Source of the DNA: Candidatus Methylacidiphilales bacterium
Lineage (GTDB): Bacteria > Verrucomicrobiota > Verrucomicrobiia > Methylacidiphilales > CAZTYG01
DNA length: 64,000 nucleotides
NCBI GenBank assembly: GCA_033875315.1
Contig: JANRJG010000003.1
Span: 62,001 to 126,000 of the forward strand
Direction of reading: 5' to 3'
Below the pieces are notes generated by a model. It searched no databases. It saw nothing but the letters and a program-made list of their open reading frames with translations, and was not told the origin of the DNA. Shown one piece after another: positions 1-8,102 of this stretch. The position numbers and the translations under genes are program-made. How positions within the stretch are numbered: the stretch's first letter is position 1; every line of letters starts with the position of its first letter.

Positions 1-1
1 C

Positions 2-1633
2 CGGTTGAAAGAAGGCCAGCAAATCGACCAGGGCACGTCCATTGAATTTCACGCCAATCCGCGCGATCTGGTGGCGATGGAATTGAAAGCAGGAGACAAG
101 AGCCTGTCCCGGAAAGTGCGGGCGGATCATTGGGGCAATACTTTTGCCCTTCGCATCAGCGGGAACCAAGTGCTCGGATTGCTCGGTGAAGGGGAACATG
201 GGCTCACCGCCATCGCAGAATACCAAAACGGCGACCGAGCCGAGGCGACCATCCGACTTCGTCTAACCAAAGGATTCTCCGGTGAGCCCTCACCGGACCA
301 ACTGGGGGCGATCAATTTTGTCGGCCGCGGCCAGGTCTCCAGTCCGAAACCGCTGGTAGCCGACGGGCGCCGTGGCGACCAGGTGATCCGATTGGCGGAC
401 GGACATGGATTCAAGCCCGGCGACAAAATCAGCCTGGTGGCACCGGCCAGCGATCGATGGAAGAACCTGGTCGGACACCACTCCCACTGGAAAATTCAAG
501 CGCAGAACCTGTACCAGATCGACTCGGTGACCGGAGGCAAACTGACGCTGAACCAGCCCCTGCGGGTGGAGTTTCTGGTTGAGGACGGCTCGTATGTGGT
601 CAAATTCACCACACTCAACATGGGCGGGATCGAGAACCTGCACTTGGAGCAGATGGTGGTGCCCGGGCAGCCAGCACCCGGCCCGCGCATCGGGCATACC
701 CTCTGGCACGCCATTGACGACCTGTGGACCACGGGCGTGAACACCCAGAACGTCTGGGGTTTTTGGATGCACGATGTGACCGTGCGCAACGTCGGGCGCA
801 ACTCGGCCTACTTCCTGATGTCAAAGCACATCGAAGTGCGCAACTGTCTGTTTGACGAAGCGATTTTCAAGGGAGGGGGCGGCACCGGCTACATCGGTTT
901 TGACCGCACCTGGGACAGCCTGATGGATACCGTGGAGGTGCGCGGCATGCGGCATGCGCCCAACCTCCAATGGAACTCATCCGGTAACGTGATCCGCAAC
1001 GGCCGCTTCCTCGGCAGCGACGGCCAGTGGCACGCGGGGTGGACACACGAGAACCTGCTTGAAAACAACTTCATCGATGCGCGGGGAGGCGACGGCAGTT
1101 ACGGACACGGTCTCTATGCATCGGGCCCTTGGAGTGGCATCCATGGCCCGCAGGGCCCACGCAATGTGGTTTACGGAAACGATGTCATGGCCCGCAAAGA
1201 CTGCCTGCACATGCTGGGAGGAAACGAAGCTTGGATGATCCTGCACAACCGCTTCGTCTCCGAAAACGGCCGCGCGGTCTATGCGCGGGAAAAAAGCTTC
1301 GATCATATCATACGCGGCAACGTTTTTGTGCTCCGCAAGGCGGTTAAACCGGCGGTCCTACTCGGTGCCGACAGCGTGGGTGTGGAACTCTTCCACAACA
1401 CTTTCTTTGGCGTGACAGCTCCATTGGTCGAATTTGCCGGTGGCCGCACCCATCTATTGCGCGACGAAGGCAACACGCTGGCATCGGACGTGCCCTCCAC
1501 CTTGCCTGACCGTCCGCAGCCGGCGGAGCCTTCTATTTTTCAGTGGCAGCGCGACCACGCCCCTGCCATCCGCGCGGCCGCTGCTACACGAATTTCCAAT
1601 CCCACTACAGAACAAAAACCCAATCCTAACTAA
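2..1633 (+). CDS. Right-handed beta-helix protein, 5' end outside the window
   Basis: The frame is open from the left edge to a TAA at 1631-1633, so the true start and any signal peptide lie upstream. About 543 codons are visible. Roughly residues 1-95 look like an Ig-like beta-sandwich. From about residue 200 to 480 the sequence is a run of short strands rich in N, G and D (for example NCLFDEAIF, GNVIRNGRF, ENLLENNFID, GNVFVLRK), the usual look of a right-handed parallel beta-helix as in pectate-lyase-like and GH28-like folds. No catalytic signature could be assigned. The gene is followed 2 bp later by a small exported protein and then by a toroid-like enzyme candidate, so a role in extracellular polysaccharide binding or cleavage is inferred from fold and neighbours. 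Confidence 0.75.
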   Translation, partial: RLKEGQQIDQGTSIEFHANPRDLVAMELKAGDKSLSRKVRADHWGNTFALRISGNQVLGLLGEGEHGLTAIAEYQNGDRAEATIRLRLTKGFSGEPSPDQLGAINFVGRGQVSSPKPLVADGRRGDQVIRLADGHGFKPGDKISLVAPASDRWKNLVGHHSHWKIQAQNLYQIDSVTGGKLTLNQPLRVEFLVEDGSYVVKFTTLNMGGIENLHLEQMVVPGQPAPGPRIGHTLWHAIDDLWTTGVNTQNVWGFWMHDVTVRNVGRNSAYFLMSKHIEVRNCLFDEAIFKGGGGTGYIGFDRTWDSLMDTVEVRGMRHAPNLQWNSSGNVIRNGRFLGSDGQWHAGWTHENLLENNFIDARGGDGSYGHGLYASGPWSGIHGPQGPRNVVYGNDVMARKDCLHMLGGNEAWMILHNRFVSENGRAVYAREKSFDHIIRGNVFVLRKAVKPAVLLGADSVGVELFHNTFFGVTAPLVEFAGGRTHLLRDEGNTLASDVPSTLPDRPQPAEPSIFQWQRDHAPAIRAAAATRISNPTTEQKPNPN

Positions 1634-1635
1634 CC

Positions 1636-2229
1636 ATGAGAATTAACGCATCCGTCACCCGCTTGTTCTTGGCAGCGTTCTTGATCCAGACGCCGATCCA
1701 CAACCAAACCCAAGCCGCCGATCTCAATATCAAACCAGAAGGCTGTCCCACCGCCGTGACTCTGGAAGCCGGGGGGCGCAAAGTCCCCACATTGAAATTC
1801 GATCCTACAGCGACCACACTGCATTTCCTGCCAGTCGCAAAAGAAGAACAAAATTGGGCGGGAAAAAGCTACCTCAACTTGGAGTTATTCAATTCCAACC
1901 CCGGTCAGACGGAATTCGTGGTCCTGCTCCGTGACGGAGCGGACACCAAGGCCGCCGATCTCTTCCCCCGGGTCTACTTTTGGACCAAGGTCAAAGCCGA
2001 CTGGCAGGGATGGAAAACCTTTTCTTTCCGGCTCGACACTTTTTATCCTTCAACCGGCGCCACCGAAGCCAGCTTGTCGCCTCCCCCCGTTTCGATTTGG
2101 CAGATCATCTTTAGCAACCAACTGGGACCGTCCGACCCCGCAGTAAACACTTGGGGGGTTCCCGTTCCCAACGGCCTCGATCTGGGCTTGGGCAAAATTT
2201 CCGTCTCTGCTTCGCCATCCTATAAATAA
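1636..2229 (+). CDS. Small exported protein, possible carbohydrate-binding beta-sandwich
   Basis: The 197-residue product starts with a signal peptide (MRINASVTRLFLAAFLIQ, cleavage near QTQAA-DL around residue 28). The mature part is about 170 residues, rich in beta-type sequence and aromatic residues (NWAGKSYLNLELFN, DWQGWKTFSFRLDTF). This resembles the N-terminal sugar-binding sandwiches attached to some lyases and glycosidases, but no named family was recognised. No catalytic motif is visible. It begins 2 bp after the previous stop and precedes a secreted enzyme candidate. It may be a stand-alone accessory module of that cluster. This function is inference; the open frame, signal peptide and operon position are seen. 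Confidence 0.65.
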   Translation: MRINASVTRLFLAAFLIQTPIHNQTQAADLNIKPEGCPTAVTLEAGGRKVPTLKFDPTATTLHFLPVAKEEQNWAGKSYLNLELFNSNPGQTEFVVLLRDGADTKAADLFPRVYFWTKVKADWQGWKTFSFRLDTFYPSTGATEASLSPPPVSIWQIIFSNQLGPSDPAVNTWGVPVPNGLDLGLGKISVSASPSYK

Positions 2230-2312
2230 AATGGGGACCAGCCTTTGAATAACCGACCCCACTTTCATATCCCCATCGAACCTCCTGAATGCGCGGATTG
2301 CCGCCCATCAGT

Positions 2313-4127
2313 ATGAAAATCCTCTGCCGAATCATGACCTTGTTTGTCCTAGCCTCTGGCCCCATTCCCATTGGGCTCTCAGGCAGCATGGCCCAGACTC
2401 CGGCTCAGGCTCATTACAAGATGGATCCGCCCCGCTCCGCCCCGCCAGTCTCCCAGCTGTTGGAACAGGCCATTTCCATCCGCGAGCGGCGATTCAATCC
2501 CGAAGTGGGATTTATCTCCGCCAAAGGCGGCGGTCCGGGCTACCACACGCGCACCACCAAAGACCAGACCGTCCACCACATACACGATACCGCCCAGTAC
2601 GCGCAGTTGCTCCTGATGCGCGGGCGGCCGGAAGACGTGACCCGCGCATCAGAGATCCTCTCCAAGCTGGTCGACCTGCAAGTCACCGATCCCGGTTCGA
2701 AGTTCTACGGTCTGTGGGGCTGGTTCGTGGAGGAACCTCCTGAAAAAATGGCACCGGCCGATTGGAACTGGGCCGATTTCATCGGCGCACGGCTTGCGGA
2801 AATCCTGAAAAATCATGCGGCGCCTCTGGATCCCGCACTCGTCGTGCGCCTGCGCGAATCACTCCGGCACGCTTCCAATTGCATCATCAAACGCAACATT
2901 GGGCCGGGCTACACCAACATCTGCGCCATGGGGGCCGCCGTCACTCTGGCCGCTGGAGAAATTCTGGACGAACCCTCCTTTGTGGACTATGGCCGGCGTC
3001 GCATCTCCGCCCAGCGTGTTTCTTTTGAGCGCAACGGCGGAGTGCCCGAATACAACAGTCCCGACTACGGCGTGGTGCTCATCCAAGAATTGGAGCGCAT
3101 CCTCCGACTCGTCGAGGACCCAGCCGCCCGCGCCGATGCGGAGTGGATGAGACAGAAAGCCTGGATCCTTACCGCAGAACAGTTCCACCCGGGGACGGGC
3201 CAGTGGGCGGGCGCCCAGAGCCGGGCCTACAGCGGTCAATTGCGCGGCTCGCTGGCCCTCTATTTGTGGCTTCGCAGTGGAGTGCCACCCCGGGGAGTCG
3301 AAACCATGCCTTTCAACGCTTTTCCAGACTTGTTGGATAACCGGACAGAGTTCGCCTGCCCTCCGGAGGCGGTCATGCGTTTTGCCCGTCTCCCTGCCGA
3401 TCCCCATGAAGTCCGCCAAGTCTGGATGCTGCCCCGGGGTTCCATTCCGGAGGTCGCCCTCACCAGTTGGTTCACAGCCAATGCCTGTCTGGGTAGCATC
3501 AATGAAGAAACCACCTGGGTTCAACACCGGCCTATCACAGCGTTCTGGGCGACGGACTCAGGCAACACTGCTTCTTTCCGGGTCAACCTCCTCAAGGATG
3601 GTAAAGAATTCGCCTCCGGAAGGCTGCGCATCCGGCAGTCCGGCCCCCGCCTGTTGGCAGTTTTGGGCCTGGCAATGGGACAGGGCGACTGGCATGTCAG
3701 TCTTGACCGCCCCAAAGACGGCGTCTTCCGAGCCTCGGATCTACGACTGCGCTGCCTGCTTGAATCCCCCGGTGCACAGGTGGAGTCTTTGCCGTCAGGG
3801 ACATGGACGCTCGGCACCGGCAGCCACCGAATGGCCATCCACCCGGGAGAAGTTCTTTTTGACGGCCAACCCGGTCGCTGGGCGAGCGGGAGCGATGCCA
3901 AGGGTGCCTTTGTCGATGCGATTTTACACACGGGCAGCCCGGTTTCATTCAAGCCCGAGGCACTGGGAGAAACCACCGCGGCTTTCGGCCTCGAAATGCT
4001 GACAGCGGCAGAATCCCCATCTCCCCAGCCCATCTCCTGCCAGGCGCTGGAAACACATCGCTCATGGCGCTGGCAACCCGTCCCGGGAGACGTTCAAGCA
4101 CCCCGCCACCTTGCCCCTCTTCCCTAA
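2313..4127 (+). CDS. Secreted toroid-like protein with E-Y-x4-Y motif, candidate glycan lyase or hydrolase
   Basis: The 604-residue product begins MKILCRIMTLFVLASG, a clear signal peptide. An in-frame ATG 24 bp upstream (2289) would add a poor leader, so 2313 is preferred. Residues 45-340 are helix-rich with regularly spaced aromatic and Asn/His motifs (HHIHDTAQY, GYTNICAMGAA, VPEYNSPDYG), as in (alpha/alpha)-toroid lyases and glycosidases. Residues 350-600 look like beta-sheet. E246, Y247 and Y252 and then R304-A-Y306 match motifs at the same spacing in the two proteins at 31491-33287 and 33284-35101. It is not a recognised CAZy family to me. A polysaccharide lyase or hydrolase acting outside the cytoplasm is the best inference. 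Confidence 0.7.
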   Translation: MKILCRIMTLFVLASGPIPIGLSGSMAQTPAQAHYKMDPPRSAPPVSQLLEQAISIRERRFNPEVGFISAKGGGPGYHTRTTKDQTVHHIHDTAQYAQLLLMRGRPEDVTRASEILSKLVDLQVTDPGSKFYGLWGWFVEEPPEKMAPADWNWADFIGARLAEILKNHAAPLDPALVVRLRESLRHASNCIIKRNIGPGYTNICAMGAAVTLAAGEILDEPSFVDYGRRRISAQRVSFERNGGVPEYNSPDYGVVLIQELERILRLVEDPAARADAEWMRQKAWILTAEQFHPGTGQWAGAQSRAYSGQLRGSLALYLWLRSGVPPRGVETMPFNAFPDLLDNRTEFACPPEAVMRFARLPADPHEVRQVWMLPRGSIPEVALTSWFTANACLGSINEETTWVQHRPITAFWATDSGNTASFRVNLLKDGKEFASGRLRIRQSGPRLLAVLGLAMGQGDWHVSLDRPKDGVFRASDLRLRCLLESPGAQVESLPSGTWTLGTGSHRMAIHPGEVLFDGQPGRWASGSDAKGAFVDAILHTGSPVSFKPEALGETTAAFGLEMLTAAESPSPQPISCQALETHRSWRWQPVPGDVQAPRHLAPLP

Positions 4128-4161
4128 AATCTCTTCCATCCTAACCACAAACACATACCTT

Positions 4162-4893
4162 ATGACATCAACTCACCAAAAGAAAACTCTTTGCTCCGCC
4201 TTCACACTTATCGAATTGTTGGTGGTGGTGGTCATCATCGGCCTCCTCGCCGCACTGGGCATTCCCTCGATCAACAGCGCACTCAATCGGGCCCGCACCG
4301 CGGAAGACATCAACAAACTCAAACAAATTGGATTGGCCATGTCTGCATTTTCATCTGAAAACGGTGGACGCCTTCCCAATGATGACATCCGGCTGCCGCC
4401 CCCGGTCCCGCAGACGGAAGCCTATGTTTGGGCCGAATCGGTGGACCGCTACTTTCCCCCAATCGCCAGCTACTGGAATCGCACGAGTTACAACTGGGTC
4501 AACCGACCCAACAGCCCCTTTTTCAGCCGGGCCTGCGACCCCTATCCGGGGTTTTCTCCCGGATCGCAGTACAAACTCTGGACCCGTCCGATCGCCTTTA
4601 GTTACAACAAATACACCAACGACCCTCAATGGGATGGATACATCAACCGCATTCCCAATCCTTCGAAAACGGTGGTCGTCGCCGAAATCAATGGACTCAA
4701 TACCCTCCCGATGAGTCCCGACCAAGCTCCCAGTACAAGCAGCAAGGTGCAGGCCAGTTACCGCGTCTCCCGCCCAGGCAACAAAGCGCTCTATCTTTTT
4801 GCAGATTACCATGTCGAGGAGCTTGTAGGGGACCGCGGTCTCAATTACTACAATTCACGACCCAACGAAACCAACATTTGGAAGTGGTGGTAA
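4162..4893 (+). CDS. Type II secretion-type pseudopilin (prepilin N-terminal motif)
   Basis: The start at 4162 gives MTSTHQKKTLCSAFTLIELL: a short basic leader, then the class III prepilin signal with processing expected between A and F, then Glu at mature position 5 and a hydrophobic helix to about residue 35. An upstream in-frame ATG at 4111 would put 17 extra residues before the leader and is less likely. The 243-residue protein ends with LFADYHVEEL, close to the FADGHV motif of the H-X9-DG (DUF1559-like) pseudopilins that are numerous in PVC bacteria. It sits between glycan-degrading genes, 34 bp after one and directly abutting the next. A role in a pseudopilus or in moving or anchoring enzymes is inferred. 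Confidence 0.85.
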   Translation: MTSTHQKKTLCSAFTLIELLVVVVIIGLLAALGIPSINSALNRARTAEDINKLKQIGLAMSAFSSENGGRLPNDDIRLPPPVPQTEAYVWAESVDRYFPPIASYWNRTSYNWVNRPNSPFFSRACDPYPGFSPGSQYKLWTRPIAFSYNKYTNDPQWDGYINRIPNPSKTVVVAEINGLNTLPMSPDQAPSTSSKVQASYRVSRPGNKALYLFADYHVEELVGDRGLNYYNSRPNETNIWKWW

Positions 4894-6963
4894 GTGTCGG
4901 GTCCTTTTTTGTCTTTGGCGCAAGCATCCAATTTATCCGGCCTTTCTGATGTGAACCATCCGCTCTTCACACACCAGCGCCAGGTCCACCTGGATTTCCA
5001 CACATCGCCCCACATACCCGGTGTGGGCGCGGAATTTGATGCCCGGGCCTTTGCCTCGACGTTCAAGCAGTCGCACGTCAACAGCGTCACGATCTTCGCC
5101 AAGTGCCACCACGGGTTCACCTACTTTCCCTCAAAAGTCTGTCCGGTCCACCCCCAGTTGTCCCCATCCCACCCCGACCTTCTCGGAGAACAAATCGAGG
5201 CCCTGCACCGGGAGGGCATCCGTTGCCCGATCTACCTCACGGTCGGCTGGGATGCCCTTTCGGCACAAATGCATCCCGAATGGCGGGCCCTGTTCCAGAA
5301 CGGCCACTTTGCCGACTGGCCTTCGCCCCAGCCCGGTGGATGGAAATTCCTCAACTGGTTGCATCCGGCCTATCAGCAACATATCGAAGATCTCACCCGC
5401 GAGGTGCTGGAGCGCTACGGGAGCGAAGTGGACGGTTTTTTCTACGACATCTGTTTTTTTCCGAAGGGAGCATGCTGGTCTCCCGAATCACGCGAGTTCC
5501 GGCAGCGATACGGATTGTTGGATGATTCCTCTGCCGGACACGAGCGCTTCCTGGCCAAGGCGCAGGAAGTATTCTCCAAGCGTTACAGCGATCTCATCCG
5601 TGCTGCCCGCCCCGAGGCCACGGTTTTCTTCAATGCCGGTTCCGACAGTTTCCTTGAACCGGGACTCGGTGCCCGGGCGCGCTATGCCCACATGAGCCAC
5701 ATGGAAATCGAGTCCCTGCCATCCGGATTCTGGGGCTACTTCCATTTTCCACGCCTGGCACGCTCCACCGCCCACTGGGGTAAACCATGGTTGGGCATGA
5801 CCGGGCGGTTCCAGACCATGTGGGGGGACTTCGGCGGCATCAAACCCCAGGCCGCACTGGAGTTCGAATGCTTCCGCCCGCAGGCCATGGGGGGGGCGAA
5901 TTCGATCGGGGACCAACTCCATCCCCGCGGCCAGCTTGATATGGCGGCCTACGATCTCATCGGCGCCGTCTACCAACAGGTCGCCGCAGCAGAGCCCTTT
6001 TATCACGGATCGGAACCCTTGATCCAGATCGGCATCGCCACCAGTGGCACCCCGGGACTGGACGCCAACCTGACGGCCCAATCGGACGAAGGGGCCATTC
6101 AAATGTGCGAAGAGGCCCATTACGAATGCCAGTTGCTGGACGCGGAAGATACCCTTCAGGGACTCGATTTGGTCATTTTAGGCGACAGCACCACCCTCAC
6201 TCAAGACTTTGCCAATCGCCTGCGCCAGTATTACGAGAATGGGGGGCATCTCCTCATTTCCCACCAAGGCGGCTGCGCGGCCGACGGACGATGGTTGCTC
6301 GACTTTCTGCCCATACGGATCAAGGGAAAGGCCGAGGCCTATCCGGCCTACTGGCGCGCCAAGCCTGCATTCTCCTCCACGCTCGCCCGCAGCGACCGTG
6401 TTTTTTACCAGCAGGGCCTGGTTGTGGAAGCGGGGGAAGGCACCGATGTGTGGGTCGAGCGCGTGCTTCCCTACTTCCAGCGAGATGATGTCCATTTCTG
6501 CTCCCATCTCCAAACCCCGCCCCGCCCGGAATCCAGCGGGCAACCAGTCGTCGTGGCCAGTCAGAGGTTCGTTTATTTCGCCGATCCGCTTTTCCGGGAA
6601 TACCGCAAAGCGGGAAACACCGCAGCCCGCGATGTCTGGCGACTGGCCGTGCGCCACCTGATCGGATCAGCCCCCTTTGGTGAGGGTCTCCCCAGCACCA
6701 TCCAAGTCTATCCCCGCCGACGCGGCCCGGACCTGATTCTGACACTGCTTCACTACATCCCGCTGCGCAAGGCACTGGACATTGATCTCATCGAGGAGCG
6801 CATGGGCTTTGCCAACGAGCTGCTTTGCCTGCCTCCGGGGGCCAACCGTGTTCAACTGTTTGGCGGAGCTCCTCTGGAGCAAACCGGCCCGAACCAGTGG
6901 AAGTTGCCCGCCGGAATCAAAGGAAGGCTCCTGCTGGAAGTGCCTGGCTTTTTTCAAAGATAG
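4894..6963 (+). CDS. GHL6-type putative glycoside hydrolase (TIM barrel plus trimerisation-like domain)
   Basis: The 689-residue protein has the N-terminal signature of hypothetical glycosyl hydrolase 6 (FHTSPHIPGVG near residue 37, then SVTIFAKCHHGFTYFPSK). A TIM-barrel region follows with DGFFYDICFF near residue 180, where an Asp could be catalytic. From about residue 370 to 600 there is a beta-galactosidase-trimerisation-like Rossmann region (LVILGDSTTL, GGHLLISHQGG). No signal peptide is seen. The only plausible start is GTG at 4894, immediately after the pseudopilin stop codon, so translation is probably coupled. The family resembles fucosidase and galactosidase-type enzymes, but its substrate is not known to me. 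Confidence 0.75.
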   Translation: MSGPFLSLAQASNLSGLSDVNHPLFTHQRQVHLDFHTSPHIPGVGAEFDARAFASTFKQSHVNSVTIFAKCHHGFTYFPSKVCPVHPQLSPSHPDLLGEQIEALHREGIRCPIYLTVGWDALSAQMHPEWRALFQNGHFADWPSPQPGGWKFLNWLHPAYQQHIEDLTREVLERYGSEVDGFFYDICFFPKGACWSPESREFRQRYGLLDDSSAGHERFLAKAQEVFSKRYSDLIRAARPEATVFFNAGSDSFLEPGLGARARYAHMSHMEIESLPSGFWGYFHFPRLARSTAHWGKPWLGMTGRFQTMWGDFGGIKPQAALEFECFRPQAMGGANSIGDQLHPRGQLDMAAYDLIGAVYQQVAAAEPFYHGSEPLIQIGIATSGTPGLDANLTAQSDEGAIQMCEEAHYECQLLDAEDTLQGLDLVILGDSTTLTQDFANRLRQYYENGGHLLISHQGGCAADGRWLLDFLPIRIKGKAEAYPAYWRAKPAFSSTLARSDRVFYQQGLVVEAGEGTDVWVERVLPYFQRDDVHFCSHLQTPPRPESSGQPVVVASQRFVYFADPLFREYRKAGNTAARDVWRLAVRHLIGSAPFGEGLPSTIQVYPRRRGPDLILTLLHYIPLRKALDIDLIEERMGFANELLCLPPGANRVQLFGGAPLEQTGPNQWKLPAGIKGRLLLEVPGFFQR

Positions 6964-7032
6964 GACCAAGTTCCATACCCATTTTCAGCCCACTCTCTTT
7001 GACCAACCGAAGGCCGAAGTGTTTTTTCTGTT

Positions 7033-7979
7033 TTAGATCGTCGCCTGTTTTTGCAAATAGAGACCGAGGGCGAGGATCAGAAGGGCGTTGAGTTGGTGCA
7101 GCGAACCCAGGACGACGGGGATGTGACCCAGGGCAGCCAGGGTGGTGGCGGTGCCCAATACCACTTGGACGAGCAGCAGGAAGACGAGCCATCCTGCGGG
7201 CTGACGGAGTCGGGCCGGGCCGCAGGCGATGATCCAACCGGCCAGGACGCTACCCGCCAGGAAAACCAACACCCCCAGCCAAGGTAGGTGAAGGCGATGA
7301 CGGTGGTGTTTTCAAAGAAATTGCGCCAGATCGGATTGATCCACGCCGAAGCCGCAGGCAACCAAGCCCCCGAAAGATTGGGGAAGGTGGGGTGTGCCAT
7401 GGCGGCTTTCATTCCGGCCATGAATCCCCCATAGATGATTTACAAAAGAAGCAGCCGCTCCCAATTTGACAGTCCCCTGCCCCAACATCCCGGGACCCCA
7501 CCCTCGCCCGTCGTCGGCGCAAACCTTGGGTGAGGATCTCGAGGGCCAGCCAGAGGACCCAGGCAAAGAGAACCAAGGCAAGGCCTAGATGGGCGGCGAG
7601 GCGTTAGGGACTGACGCTGAGACAGTCGACCAGCCCACTGGCCATCATGAAGCATCCCAAGGCCCCCTGGAGACCACCGAGAATAAAGAGCACGAGAAGA
7701 CGCCTGTGCCAGCCGCGGGTAATACCAAATCCGATTGATTGGGCGCAAAAGCGCCCCGGAGGGCCGCATGCTGTGCGGCTTGGTCGCAGGGCCTGCGACC
7801 CTCCGATTGATATAGGCACATTCAACATGATTTGGTATGATCCATCCACGCCATCAGAAGACGACCAAGGGCACGGCAAAGATCACCCCGATCATCCGGT
7901 CCCAGTAACGGTGGACCTATTCCCACCAGCAGATGTAGCGGAATTCCTCCCCCTTCATATCTGGGAAGAACAATCGGAT
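7033..7979 (-). pseudogene. ctaA: Decayed heme A synthase (COX15/CtaA-like) pseudogene
   Basis: Reading the - strand from about 7979 gives, in pieces, the hallmarks of COX15-type heme A synthase: EFRYICWWE-stop-VHRYWDRMIG, then LLVLFILGGLQGALG, FMMASGL, VSP-stop-RLAAHL, IIYGGFMAGMKA, AHPTFPN, and LGSLHQLNALLIL at the C-terminus. The frame is broken by TAG at 7917-7919, TGA at 7854-7856, TAA at 7604-7606 and TAA at 7440-7442. There are further frameshifts between 7606 and 7442 and near 7280. An insertion lies at 7720-7840. The N-terminal part before FFPDMKGEEF is not recognisable. Heme A synthase is a membrane enzyme that converts heme O to heme A for aa3-type oxidases; this copy cannot be functional. 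Confidence 0.85.
7720..7840. mobile_element. Palindromic miniature element (about 121 bp) inserted in the heme A synthase pseudogene
   Basis: The ends are inverted repeats: taATACCAAATC at 7720-7731 and GATTTGGTATga at 7829-7840 (10 bp perfect, 12 bp with one mismatch). Inside are three hairpins: GGGCGC/GCGCCC (7741-7756); an outer stem CGGAGGG/CCCTCCG (7757-7763 with 7799-7805) enclosing GCCGCA/TGCGGC; and GGTCGCAG/CTGCGACC (7782-7789 with 7793-7800). Deleting exactly 7720-7840 rejoins the pseudogene in frame as WRGW-TRGWHRRLLVLF, as expected of the family, which supports these boundaries. There is no coding capacity. It looks like a MITE or REP-type non-autonomous element. No clear target duplication was found. 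Confidence 0.7.
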
Positions 7980-8102
7980 CATGCACAGCAATGAACCGCC
8001 GCGCTCCATCCTCATGCCAAGCACGCTCCATGTGGGCGCCACCACACGGGTGGGAACCCAAAACGCTTGAGCGCCAAGCTCGCGCTTCCGCGCCCGCCCC
8101 GA

